Shown in pieces: positions 25,858 through 34,968 of a stretch of 64,000 nucleotides of DNA; position 1 is the stretch's first letter, and the number at the start of each line of letters is the position of its first letter. The position numbers and the translations under genes were made by a program. This DNA is from JAVKDP01 sp040222185. Its GTDB lineage: Bacteria > Bacteroidota > Rhodothermia > Balneolales > Balneolaceae. The stretch covers positions 1 to 64,000 of the forward strand of contig JAVKDP010000034.1 in NCBI GenBank assembly GCA_040222185.1, in the 5' to 3' direction. The notes beneath the pieces are model-generated. The model was not told the origin of the DNA and ran no database searches. It saw only the letters and a program-made list of their open reading frames with translations.

Positions 25858-27555
25858 ATGAATTTAAATTTAAAAGCGAAGCAAGATAATACCTACGACG
25901 CGATTGTTGTAGGGACTGGAATTAGCGGTGGCTGGGCTGCTAAAGAACTCACAGAGAAAGGACTTAAAACACTTGTTTTAGAGAGAGGCCGTCAAGTTGA
26001 GCATATTAAAGATTATCCCACTATGGCGACTGAGCCCTGGGAACTGCCTCACAATAACCAGGTTCCTCCTGAGGAGATGAAGCACTATGAAAAACAGAAG
26101 AGAACAGGATATACCATTCGCCAGGCAACAAAGCACTGGTGGGTAAGAGACGATGAAAACCCATATACCGAAGTAAAGCGCTTTGACTGGATGAGGGGAA
26201 ATCATGTGGGTGGACGATCTCTTATGTGGGGAAGACAGTCGTATCGTTGGAGCGAAATGGATTTTGAAGCAAATGCTAAGGATGGTTATGGAGTAGATTG
26301 GCCAATTCGCTATGCCGATCTAGCACCGTGGTATGACTATGTTGAAATGCATGCCGGTATAAGTGGAAGGAATGAAGGGCTTGCTCAATTACCGGATGGG
26401 AAGTTTCTACCCCCAATGGATTTTACCTGTGTAGAAAAAGAAGTTAAGAAACGCATCGAGGCCAAGTTTAAAGACCGAATGATGACGATTGGCCGTGTGG
26501 CCAATATTACACAGCCGCATAAAGGAAGGGCTGGATGCCAATACAGAAACATGTGTGATCGAGGGTGCCCTTTTAGCGGGTATTTCAGTTCACAATCTTC
26601 AACACTACCAGCAGCTGTTGCTTCCGGAAATATGACTCTTCGTCCCGATTCTATTGTAACCGAGGTTTTATATGATCCCGAAACACAAAAAGCGACAGGA
26701 GTTCGTGTTCTGGATGCTGTTACATTTGAGTACAAAGAGTATTATGCCAAAATAGTATTCCTCAATGCATCTACTGTAGGCAGCACGTGGATTCTTTTGA
26801 ATTCAACAGAGCATTTTGCCAACGGAATGGGAAATGCTTCTGGTGAACTTGGTCATAATATGATGGATCACCATTTAGGAGTTGGAGCATCTGGTTCATT
26901 CGATGGTTTTGAAGACATGTATTACTATGGCCGGAGACCTAACGGGATTTATATTCCGAGGTTTAGAAATATCACTACCAAGCACCCGGACTTTATTCGC
27001 GGGTATGGTTACCAGGGTGGAGCAGGAAGAAATGGCTGGCAGAAGAATGTAGCTGAACTAAGTATAGGCCCGGCAATTAAGGAAGAAGTGAATGAACCTT
27101 CAGGCTGGGGATTTGGAATCGGCGGTTTTGGTGAATGGTTGCCATACCACGAGAACAAAATGACCCTTACTACGGATGTGCTGGATAAGTTTGGATTGCC
27201 AACAGTCGTATTTGATGTAGCGGCATTTGAGAATGAATATAAGATGCGTGAAGACATGGCTGACTCTGCAGCAGAGATGCTGGAAGCAGCCGGGCTCAAA
27301 AACATCAACAAATGGAATAGAGAACCTTCACCAGGTTTAGGAATTCATGAGATGGGAACCGCGCGAATGGGTAAAGATCCAAAAACATCAGTACTCAATA
27401 AGTGGAACCAGGTACATGAAGTGCAAAATGTATTTGTAACCGATGGTGCTTGCATGACATCAGCAGCTTGCCAAAACCCATCATTAACTTATATGGCACT
27501 TACTGCAAGAGCCGCTAATCATGCTGTAGAAGAATTGAAAAAAGGAAATTTATAA
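25858..27555 (+). CDS. GMC-family FAD oxidoreductase, gluconate-2-dehydrogenase-like
   Basis: The 565-residue flavoprotein begins with the FAD-binding loop AIVVGTGISGGWAAKELTEKG. The family features HVGGRSLMWGRQSYRW, a substrate region, and the C-terminal GMC half (HEMGTARMG and VFVTDGACMTSAACQNPSLTYMALTARAA) follow. Proteins of this class oxidise sugars or polyols, often at C3, and pass electrons to a carrier. The subunit-3 partner follows after 3 bases. A cytochrome subunit is not nearby, so the electron acceptor is unknown. No signal peptide is seen; export may be with its partner. Confidence 0.88.
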   Translation: MNLNLKAKQDNTYDAIVVGTGISGGWAAKELTEKGLKTLVLERGRQVEHIKDYPTMATEPWELPHNNQVPPEEMKHYEKQKRTGYTIRQATKHWWVRDDENPYTEVKRFDWMRGNHVGGRSLMWGRQSYRWSEMDFEANAKDGYGVDWPIRYADLAPWYDYVEMHAGISGRNEGLAQLPDGKFLPPMDFTCVEKEVKKRIEAKFKDRMMTIGRVANITQPHKGRAGCQYRNMCDRGCPFSGYFSSQSSTLPAAVASGNMTLRPDSIVTEVLYDPETQKATGVRVLDAVTFEYKEYYAKIVFLNASTVGSTWILLNSTEHFANGMGNASGELGHNMMDHHLGVGASGSFDGFEDMYYYGRRPNGIYIPRFRNITTKHPDFIRGYGYQGGAGRNGWQKNVAELSIGPAIKEEVNEPSGWGFGIGGFGEWLPYHENKMTLTTDVLDKFGLPTVVFDVAAFENEYKMREDMADSAAEMLEAAGLKNINKWNREPSPGLGIHEMGTARMGKDPKTSVLNKWNQVHEVQNVFVTDGACMTSAACQNPSLTYMALTARAANHAVEELKKGNL

Positions 27556-27558
27556 GCC

Positions 27559-28152
27559 ATGTCAGAAGCATCAAAAAATATAATTAATCGAAGAGAAGCG
27601 CTTAGAAGAACAGCCTTAATGTTAGGGGGAGCAATCAGTGCCCCAACCATACTTGGGTTTTTAAGCGGATGTTCAGCCAGTAGTAGTGCTACAGCTAAGA
27701 ATTTTAGCCCGGAGCAGATCAAGTTTTTGGGACAGGTTTCAGAAATAATTATTCCTGAAACAGATACACCCGGCGCATTAGAAGTTGGGGTTCCCCAGTT
27801 TATGGACGATATGATTTTTACCATCTGGGAGGAAGAAGATCGAAATGACTTCATAACAAAAATGACAGAGTTCCAGGACAAAGCTGAACAAGAATTAGGC
27901 AAACCTTTTACGGAAGCATCAGCACAGGAGCAAAAAGATTTTATCTACAAAGAGCATGAGGCTGTTTTTGGCGGAAATGTGGATTGGAATGCCCCAAGGC
28001 CATTTATGTGGCTAATGAAGGAAAACACCATAGCCGGATACTTCTCTTCAGAAGTAGGTATGACACAGGTTCTTCAGTATACGCAGGTGCCGGGCTATTA
28101 TAGCGGATGCATTACCTTTGAAGAAGCAGGCGGTAAAGTTTGGGCGAGGTAA
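27559..28152 (+). CDS. Gluconate 2-dehydrogenase subunit 3-like lipoprotein
   Basis: The 197-residue protein has a twin-arginine-type leader (NRREALRRTALMLGG, residues ~12-26) followed by a lipobox-like FLSGCSAS. The remainder matches the subunit 3 family (IIPETDTPGALEVGVPQFMDDM, CITFEEAGGKVWAR). It starts 3 bases after the GMC gene. It should carry the flavoprotein through Tat and hold it at the membrane, an inference from the paired architecture. Confidence 0.88.
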   Translation: MSEASKNIINRREALRRTALMLGGAISAPTILGFLSGCSASSSATAKNFSPEQIKFLGQVSEIIIPETDTPGALEVGVPQFMDDMIFTIWEEEDRNDFITKMTEFQDKAEQELGKPFTEASAQEQKDFIYKEHEAVFGGNVDWNAPRPFMWLMKENTIAGYFSSEVGMTQVLQYTQVPGYYSGCITFEEAGGKVWAR

Positions 28153-28167
28153 AGTAGGGGTTAGTAC

Positions 28168-28926
28168 CTACAACCAATCTACAATATCGTCTTTCTTTTC
28201 GATACCAACGTACTTCTCGAATACATCATGTAGTGTTTCTTCACCCTGGAGCTCTCTTCGGCTTATGGAGTCAAGATAAGCGATGATAAAGCCGTCGTGA
28301 AGAATGGCAATATCGTCACACAGGTTTTCTACTACTTCAAGGATATGGCTCGTTACTATAATAGTAACTCCCCTGGCTTTGAGTTTACGAATGATGGTTT
28401 TCATTCGGTCGATAGAAATTACATCAACAGCCTCGAAAGGTTCATCCAGGAGTAATACTTTAGGTTGTACTAAAACCGCAGTACAAAAAGCCAGTTTCTT
28501 GCGGCTTCCGGATGAAAGCTTATTCACTTTAATCTTGGCAAAATCTTTAATCTCAAAGAAGTCCATTAATGAATAGGTCTTCTCAATCAGGTCCTTTTTA
28601 TCCACGTCGTAGATATCACACACATACTCGATAAACTCTAAACAACTGAACTGCTCAAATAATAATGGCGGTTGCAGAACAGAAGACAGGTGTCTTTTTA
28701 TCTCCAGTTCATTTTTAGGGTTTAGGGCGAGACCATTAATCTCAATATCGCCAGCTTCATAGTCCAGCAAGCCAGTTAATACACCAATTAAAGTGCTTTT
28801 TCCAGCACCATTTGGTCCGATTAGGCCAAAGATTGTTCCTTCTGGAACATCCAGGTTGAGATCTTTGAGTACTTCTACCTGTTCGTAGTTCTTAACCAGG
28901 TTATGTATTGAAATTGCATTAGCCAT
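28168..28926 (-). CDS. ABC transporter ATP-binding protein
   Basis: About 252 residues from the ATG at 28926 (M-A-N-A-I-S); the longer in-frame reading from 28995 lies inside lgt and is unlikely. Walker A is GPNGAGKST, the signature LSSGSRKKL, Walker B VLLLDEPF, and a switch histidine occurs in VTSHILEVVE. This is a typical ABC-2 exporter subunit. The likely permease lies upstream at 29826-31376, with lgt between. Its start overlaps the last bases of lgt by 8 bp, implying coupled translation. Confidence 0.88.
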   Translation of the reverse strand: MANAISIHNLVKNYEQVEVLKDLNLDVPEGTIFGLIGPNGAGKSTLIGVLTGLLDYEAGDIEINGLALNPKNELEIKRHLSSVLQPPLLFEQFSCLEFIEYVCDIYDVDKKDLIEKTYSLMDFFEIKDFAKIKVNKLSSGSRKKLAFCTAVLVQPKVLLLDEPFEAVDVISIDRMKTIIRKLKARGVTIIVTSHILEVVENLCDDIAILHDGFIIAYLDSISRRELQGEETLHDVFEKYVGIEKKDDIVDWL

Positions 28927-29785
28927 TCGCTTTTCTCTTAGAGTAAAACCTGAGTGCATAAACAATGGAGAAGACTCCATATGCCAATAGCACAAGTTGA
29001 AGATTGGTCATATTCGCAAAAGCCACAAACTCACGATCTCCACGGATGAACTCAAGGGCAAAGCGTAGTAGAGCATAACCCCCAGTGTGAATAAAGAAGA
29101 TCAGAGGAGACTTTTTATCCGTATGCCAGATTTTGTTAAACACCCAAAGTACAATACCCATTAATACAAGGTCTCCGGCAAACTCATAAAGCTGTGTAGG
29201 ATGTAACGCGGCACTTAGTGTTGAAGCCTGGTCAACCAATCCATTTTGATATGACCACTGCCAGGCAGAACTTGAAATTCCGTAATCAGACTCAAATGCA
29301 GGAACAGTTGTGCCATATCGTGGAAACTGAACACCTAAAAAAGAACTGGTTGCTGTTCCGTGAGCGTCGCCATTCAGAAAACAACCAATTCTCCCGACCG
29401 CTTGCCCAAAAAGAAGGCCGGGTGAAATGAGAGAAAAATATTCAAAGTAGTTCATTCCTTTGCGACGAGTGAACAAAAGTCCGCCGACCATTCCCCCAAC
29501 CAGACCCCCAGTAATACTGTTTCCGGCTCCGGAAATACTAAACAGGACTGCCGGGTTATCTAGCAGAATATCCAGGTTCCAAAACAGGTAATGAGACAGG
29601 CGGGCACCAATTAGAGCCCCAATGATTGACCAGGTAACAAGCCCGTCAAACAATTCAATCTTACCACCATGCTTCTTAACCATTTTATAGCAAAAGAATA
29701 CACCGATTGCGATGGATATCAGAAAATAAATTCCTTCGTAGAAGTAGATCTTATTAAATCCCAGATCAAGATGGATTGGTAGCAT
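28919..29785 (-). CDS. lgt: Prolipoprotein diacylglyceryl transferase
   Basis: The 288-residue membrane enzyme transfers a diacylglyceryl group to the lipobox cysteine of prolipoproteins, the first step of lipoprotein maturation. Family motifs are GALIGARLSHYLFW, AGNSITGGLVGGMVGG, GRIGCFLNGDAHG (catalytic region) and HPTQLYE. It is required by the many lipoprotein signals in this window. It lies between an ABC permease (40 bases before) and an ABC ATPase (overlapping). Confidence 0.92.
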   Translation of the reverse strand: MLPIHLDLGFNKIYFYEGIYFLISIAIGVFFCYKMVKKHGGKIELFDGLVTWSIIGALIGARLSHYLFWNLDILLDNPAVLFSISGAGNSITGGLVGGMVGGLLFTRRKGMNYFEYFSLISPGLLFGQAVGRIGCFLNGDAHGTATSSFLGVQFPRYGTTVPAFESDYGISSSAWQWSYQNGLVDQASTLSAALHPTQLYEFAGDLVLMGIVLWVFNKIWHTDKKSPLIFFIHTGGYALLRFALEFIRGDREFVAFANMTNLQLVLLAYGVFSIVYALRFYSKRKANG

Positions 29786-29825
29786 AAAACAGTTATTTCT
29801 TAGCTTGGTTTGTCAAAGGTACTAA

Positions 29826-31376
29826 TTATAGTTCACTCCAAATACGCATTAGTATTCTTTTTTTGAAAAGATTTACAAGAACTTCCATATGCCCCCATAA
29901 ATATATTCCAATGATCAGAATTACAGTTCCCATAATTGTGATTCTGTACCACTCCAGATCTCCAAGGGGAACAAACACTAAATACCCGGTTGTGAAAATG
30001 GTGAACGAGATAGCAAAGGTTACTTTTTGCGGAATGATAGGGTGCTTATAACTAAAGGAAGAATACGTCGCCTTCTGGTATTGATAATAGGAACTCCAAA
30101 TAAAGAGGAGCATAAAGCACAGGAATACAAAAGTATTGGCCACAAAGATGTTAAAAATGTCTCCGATCTGTGGGATTACCAATAATTCAAAAACAGTGAT
30201 GGCATAGAATACCAACAGAGGAAGAATAATTACGCCAAGAAACCTTTCTTTCAATTGCTTTTCGAGGTCAACCGGAAACTGGAGATGCATTAAAAACTCC
30301 TTGTTTTCATATCCATACATATTGGCCATGCCCATCGCCAGTAATGCCACGGGAATACCAGCCAGTATGGTGGGAATAGCAACCGTTTGAGCAATTTCAT
30401 AATTCACATTTAGTAAAAGAGGTACATACACAATAGGAATGATAGCCAACGTAAGAACCTGAAGGCGATTGTATGGATGCTTCATCACATAGTAATAGTA
30501 CTTACCTGCATTTAAGCCGAACACCTTTCTAAGGAACTGCCATAGTTTACTGGTTGCTTCCTCGGCCTTTCGGAGCGCTGGTTTGTGAAGCCCTTCACAG
30601 GTTTTATTGAAGTGATCTACAACGATCAGGCCTATTAGTATCCCGATAAAGAAGAATAAAATGGCTGCATTGGCAAAACCGTAATCCACATTTACTGACT
30701 GGATTAATATCCCGCCGGGTAACCAGGATAAGAACTGGTTAATAGTCTCAATTCTTGGGATTAGTTCGTAAAATATCTCGTTTTTGTTCTCAGACAGAAT
30801 GGATATCCCCTGGAATATTGCAAATACGAAAATCAAAAAACCTACTACAACAGCAATGAACCTACGCTCAACGATTTGTATAAAGCGGTGTTTGATGGAA
30901 TAGATAATAACATAATTCAAGAACACTCCTACAAACGCTACAGGAACCTGGTACCACTCACTCACTTGGATCATCAAAAAGATTACCCAGGTGAAATTGT
31001 AGATGATGTTTACAGGGTGGCAAAAGCCAATAATCATAAGATATTTAGCAAGCCGTTTGAGGGGGAAGCCAAAACCTAACAACTTTCGGTTTTCTTCAAT
31101 ATTGAGAAGGCGAAGGTTGGTGAATGAAAAATGCATTACCCAATAGCTGTTTGCAAAAACAAGAAGGATAAAACTGTACACTTTTGGGGTAAGCCATGGC
31201 ATCTGCATTTGCATCCAGGGATCAGTATCCAGGAGTACCACCACCACGGCTGTTCCGATGAGGTTAACCAACATCACCCCCAGGAACATGATGTACCCAA
31301 TCATCAATAACAGCTGGAATCTATTCAGGTTCGATAGAAAGATTCGCCAGTTTAGTAGTAAAAGTCTTGAAAACAT
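29826..31376 (-). CDS. Multi-pass ABC-exporter permease-like membrane protein
   Basis: The 516-residue protein has roughly 12 hydrophobic segments and no obvious soluble domain. Its arrangement resembles large ABC-2-type permeases (LLLNWRIFLSNLNRFQ at the N-terminus; KYYYYVMKHPYNRLQ in the middle). It lies 40 bases upstream of lgt, with the ATPase after that, so the three probably form one transcript. The substrate is unknown. Confidence 0.7.
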   Translation of the reverse strand: MFSRLLLLNWRIFLSNLNRFQLLLMIGYIMFLGVMLVNLIGTAVVVVLLDTDPWMQMQMPWLTPKVYSFILLVFANSYWVMHFSFTNLRLLNIEENRKLLGFGFPLKRLAKYLMIIGFCHPVNIIYNFTWVIFLMIQVSEWYQVPVAFVGVFLNYVIIYSIKHRFIQIVERRFIAVVVGFLIFVFAIFQGISILSENKNEIFYELIPRIETINQFLSWLPGGILIQSVNVDYGFANAAILFFFIGILIGLIVVDHFNKTCEGLHKPALRKAEEATSKLWQFLRKVFGLNAGKYYYYVMKHPYNRLQVLTLAIIPIVYVPLLLNVNYEIAQTVAIPTILAGIPVALLAMGMANMYGYENKEFLMHLQFPVDLEKQLKERFLGVIILPLLVFYAITVFELLVIPQIGDIFNIFVANTFVFLCFMLLFIWSSYYQYQKATYSSFSYKHPIIPQKVTFAISFTIFTTGYLVFVPLGDLEWYRITIMGTVILIIGIYLWGHMEVLVNLFKKRILMRIWSEL

Positions 31377-31438
31377 GCTTTAAAATAATATTCAGATACA
31401 AAGAATGAGCTTAGAATGCTGTAATAATTACAAAAAAA

Positions 31439-34252
31439 TTATTCCTTGAGGTAATCTTTTAAAAACTGCCCAGTATAACTCTTTTTTTCCTTCATAATAT
31501 CTTCCGGTGTTCCTTCAGCCACAATTTGTCCTCCACCAAACCCTCCTTCAGGGCCAACATCAATAATCCAGTCAGCACACTTAATCACATCAAGGTTATG
31601 TTCGATGATTATTACAGTATGCCCTGCCTGTACCAGCTCATTAAAAGCACCAAGTAGTTTGGCAACATCTTCGAAGTGCAAACCTGTTGTGGGCTCATCA
31701 AAAAAGTAAACAGTATGCTCTGTATTCGTTTTACTTAGAAACCTGGCCAGTTTAACCCTTTGAGCTTCCCCGCCTGATAAAGTTGTGGCACTCTGCCCCA
31801 GTTTCAGGTAACCCAGGCCAACATCTTCCATTGGTTGGAGCTTTGTGATAATGGACTGCTCATCCACAAAAAACTCAATAGCTTCAGAAATTGGCATCTC
31901 CAGCACATCGTGAATGCTTTGCCCCCGATACTTCACATTGAGAATATCTTTTCTAAACCGGGCACCATTACACACTTCACAGGTCAATTCAATATCAGCC
32001 ATGAACTGCATTTCAATCTTTTGTACACCTTCTCCCTGGCAGGTTTCGCAGCGTCCACCAGGCACGTTAAAAGAGAAATGCCCGGGAGTGTAACCCATGA
32101 TTTTTGCTTGCCGGGTATTGGCAAATACATCTCTGATACCGTCAAAAGCTTTGGTATATGTTGCAGGGTTAGATCTGGTAGAGCGGCCAATCGGGCTTTG
32201 ATCAACCATCTCCACATTATGGATACTGCTCAGGCCAGACAGGTTTCTGAAGCGACCAACTTTCTGGTTGTAAGATCCAATATGCTTTCGAATTCCACCA
32301 TATAAAGTGTCGTGTACCAGGGTGGACTTCCCTGATCCGGAAACGCCTGTTACCACCAGAAGCAGGCCGAGAGGAAATTCAACATCAACATTTTTGAGAT
32401 TGTGTTCGCTGGCACCTTCAAGCGAAATAACTTTCCCATTCCCTTTTCTTCGTTTTTTTGGAATCTCAATATCTTTTCTGCGGCTTAAAAACTTCCCCGT
32501 TAAAGAATCGGCTTTAAGAAGCTTATCGTAAGGTCCTTCAAAAACAATTTCGCCGCCATGCACTCCCGCAAAAGGGCCAATATCGATTACATTATCAGCC
32601 GCTTTCATCATTTCCGGGTCATGTTCTACAACCAAAACAGTATTTCCGATATCGCGAAGGGATTCCAGGATTTTGATTAAGCGATCGTTATCTCTTGGGT
32701 GCAAACCAATCGTGGGCTCATCCAATACGTACATACTTCCGATAAGCGAGCTCCCTAATGCATTCGCAAGGCTTATTCGTTGAGACTCTCCACCACTTAG
32801 GGTATTTGCGAGCCTATCCAGCGTAAGATAGTCGAGGCCCACTTCATCCAGGTACTTAAGGCGTTTTTGGATTTCGTATAGAATTTGCCCGGCCACTTCC
32901 ATTTCATAATCGGTAAGCTCGAGCTTGTCAAAATACTCGCGGGCATGACCGATGGTTAACTCTGAAACCTCTCCAACGTGCATGCTTCCTACTTTTACGT
33001 AGTGAGAGTCTTTTCTAACTCTGTAACCCTCGCACTCAGGGCAGCGGCTATAACCACGGTACCTTGAGTAAAGAACACGCATGTGTACTTTATAGTTTTC
33101 TGATTTAACCTGATCAAAGAATTTCCAGATACCGATATACTCATCTTTGCCTTTCCAGACGATCTTTTTCACCTCTTTCGGAAGTTCAGAATACGGGGTG
33201 TCTATAGAAAACTTTTCTCGTGCAGCTACCCGAACCAGTTCCTTCAGGTGGGTGCTAAATTTTGGAGAATCGAATGCTGCAATGGCATTGTTTCGAAGGC
33301 TTTTATCCTGATCCGGGATAACGAGATCTTCATCAATTCCGGCTACCCTTCCAAAACCTTCACATTTTGGACAAGCTCCAAAAGGGTTGTTAAAGGAAAA
33401 CATTTGGGGAGTGGGTTCTGAGAACTCTATTCCATCCAACTCAAAACGTTCGCTAAAGGGAAGTTCTTCCCCGTTTCGCATCTTGACGGTACACCTTCCG
33501 GCGCCTTCTCTAAAAGCTGTTTCAAGTGAATCAGCTATACGGGTTATGGTAGCTTCATCATCTTTTAAAACGAGGCGGTCTACAAGTACACGGTACTTTT
33601 CCTGTTTGAATTTCTTTATATCAACTTCATCAGTAGTGAGGTCGATAACGCTTTCGTCTTCCAGTTTTAGGAGTCGTGTGAGCCCCTTTTCTTTCAGAAC
33701 TTTGAGTTCATCCCCCACTTTCTTCTTGTCATGCTTTGGAATTGGGAAGCCGATGTAGAAACGGGCACCTTCTTCCTGGCTTTCAAACAACTCCTGTATA
33801 ACGGTTCGTGGAGAATCCTTTTTTACTTTTCGTCCGGAAATGGGAGAATAGGTAGTACCAACCCTTGCAAAAAGAAGGCGAAGGTAATCGTAAATCTCTG
33901 TAGTAGTACCAACCGTTGAGCGGGGATTGCTGCTGGTCGTCTTTTGCTGAATTGCCATTGCGGGAGAAATACCCTGCATAAAATCTACATCGGGCTTATC
34001 CATCCGTTCCAGAAACTGGCGGGCATAACTTGAAAGGCTTTCCACATATCGACGTTGGCCTTCAGCATAAATGGTATCAAAAGCCAGGCTGGATTTTCCT
34101 GAGCCTGATACACCAGTAACTACAGTAAGCTTGTTTCGCGGGATTTCAACATCAACATTCTTGAGGTTATGAGTCCGCGCCCCTTTAACCACAATGGGCC
34201 GTTCTTTTTGTAGATCCTGAGCTTTTTGAGTTGCAGTTTGTGCTTTCGCCAT
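31439..34252 (-). CDS. uvrA: Excinuclease ABC subunit A
   Basis: The 937-residue damage-recognition ATPase of nucleotide excision repair. It contains two ABC modules with Walker A GVSGSGKSSLAF and GVSGSGKSTLVH, ABC signatures LSGGESQR and LSGGEAQR, and zinc-finger cysteines (CPECEGYR in the first half, CETCQGEG with CEVCNGAR in the second). The length is normal. The start is the ATG at 34252. An ATTCC-N6-GGAAT inverted repeat lies about 20 bases upstream. Confidence 0.97.
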   Translation of the reverse strand: MAKAQTATQKAQDLQKERPIVVKGARTHNLKNVDVEIPRNKLTVVTGVSGSGKSSLAFDTIYAEGQRRYVESLSSYARQFLERMDKPDVDFMQGISPAMAIQQKTTSSNPRSTVGTTTEIYDYLRLLFARVGTTYSPISGRKVKKDSPRTVIQELFESQEEGARFYIGFPIPKHDKKKVGDELKVLKEKGLTRLLKLEDESVIDLTTDEVDIKKFKQEKYRVLVDRLVLKDDEATITRIADSLETAFREGAGRCTVKMRNGEELPFSERFELDGIEFSEPTPQMFSFNNPFGACPKCEGFGRVAGIDEDLVIPDQDKSLRNNAIAAFDSPKFSTHLKELVRVAAREKFSIDTPYSELPKEVKKIVWKGKDEYIGIWKFFDQVKSENYKVHMRVLYSRYRGYSRCPECEGYRVRKDSHYVKVGSMHVGEVSELTIGHAREYFDKLELTDYEMEVAGQILYEIQKRLKYLDEVGLDYLTLDRLANTLSGGESQRISLANALGSSLIGSMYVLDEPTIGLHPRDNDRLIKILESLRDIGNTVLVVEHDPEMMKAADNVIDIGPFAGVHGGEIVFEGPYDKLLKADSLTGKFLSRRKDIEIPKKRRKGNGKVISLEGASEHNLKNVDVEFPLGLLLVVTGVSGSGKSTLVHDTLYGGIRKHIGSYNQKVGRFRNLSGLSSIHNVEMVDQSPIGRSTRSNPATYTKAFDGIRDVFANTRQAKIMGYTPGHFSFNVPGGRCETCQGEGVQKIEMQFMADIELTCEVCNGARFRKDILNVKYRGQSIHDVLEMPISEAIEFFVDEQSIITKLQPMEDVGLGYLKLGQSATTLSGGEAQRVKLARFLSKTNTEHTVYFFDEPTTGLHFEDVAKLLGAFNELVQAGHTVIIIEHNLDVIKCADWIIDVGPEGGFGGGQIVAEGTPEDIMKEKKSYTGQFLKDYLKE

Positions 34253-34270
34253 GTACTAGTTTCCTGGAAG

Positions 34271-34286
34271 ATTCCGAATCTGGAAT
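34271..34286 (-). promoter_or_regulatory. Candidate operator upstream of uvrA
   Basis: ATTCC (34271-34275) and GGAAT (34282-34286) form a short inverted repeat with a 6-bp spacer. It lies 18 bases before the uvrA ATG, in the 112-bp divergent gap with the DinB-fold gene. An SOS-repressor site is one possibility, but the match to any defined box is not established. Confidence 0.3.
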
Positions 34287-34365
34287 ATACTGCTTTAAAC
34301 CCAGCTTGCCGAGTGCTTTTGTCTATTTTTTTCTATTCCCGAATAGTTATTATCCTCATTGAGAA

Positions 34366-34962
34366 ATGAGCTCAGAGATTATTAAATCTAATTTTCAAAT
34401 GTACACGAACAACTTCTATACAGAGGGTTTCAACTCGGCCAAAGCAACGATTCAAGAACTGGTAGATCCGCTGGACCTCAAAACCTTTAATACACCTCCC
34501 AAAAAAGGCAGTTGGTGCGCGGGAGAAGTGCTAAGCCATCTGATCAAAACCGGGGACCAGTATGTGAGTGTATTGGAAAGCAAGCTCTTAAAAGACACGG
34601 ACGGATTAGCAAAAGGATCAGGGCCATATACGCACCCGATTCATTTGAAATGGTTCATAAAAGTGGTAAGCCCGGAATTCAATCCAAAAATCCCCACATT
34701 TCCGGTTTTCGAACCCATTTCCATAAAAGAGTTAGATAAACAAGAACTGCTTAAGGGTTTTAATTCTATTCAAGACCGGTTTATTAATGTCATCAAAACA
34801 GCTGAAACCGAAAACCTGGACCTTGGGAAAGTTAAAGTGGGCAACCCGGTTTTTCCTATTCTAAAGATGAGCATTAGCTCTTGCCTGGCAATTAACGAGG
34901 CACACCAACGCCGACACTTTGAGCAAATCAAAAGGGCAATAGCGGCACAAAGAGCAAATTAG
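34366..34962 (+). CDS. DinB-superfamily (damage-inducible fold) protein
   Basis: The 198-residue protein has the four-helix-bundle DinB/YfiT fold, not polymerase IV. The metal-binding histidine pattern is visible: GEVLSHLIKTG (first His, about residue 58) and INEAHQRRHFEQI near residues 182-189. Members are often bacillithiol- or glutathione-dependent thiol transferases or hydrolases; the substrate is unknown. It diverges from uvrA and converges on comEC, with 6 bases between the stops. Confidence 0.8.
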   Translation: MSSEIIKSNFQMYTNNFYTEGFNSAKATIQELVDPLDLKTFNTPPKKGSWCAGEVLSHLIKTGDQYVSVLESKLLKDTDGLAKGSGPYTHPIHLKWFIKVVSPEFNPKIPTFPVFEPISIKELDKQELLKGFNSIQDRFINVIKTAETENLDLGKVKVGNPVFPILKMSISSCLAINEAHQRRHFEQIKRAIAAQRAN

Positions 34963-34968
34963 AGCGCT

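Noticed and set aside
28154..28171. Possible terminator GTAGG...CCTAC between subunit 3 and the ABC ATPase gene
   Set aside because: The stem is only 5 bp and no T run follows.
28927..28995. Longer start for the ABC ATPase at 28995
   Set aside because: It would lie inside the lgt coding region and adds residues unlike the family; the ATG at 28926 gives a normal N-terminus.
33387..33758. 123-codon plus-strand frame inside uvrA
   Set aside because: It is the antisense shadow of a fully intact uvrA.
34366..34962. Reading this gene as DNA polymerase IV because of the DinB name
   Set aside because: The protein is the metal-binding DinB/YfiT helical fold. The true polymerase IV gene is at 11812.
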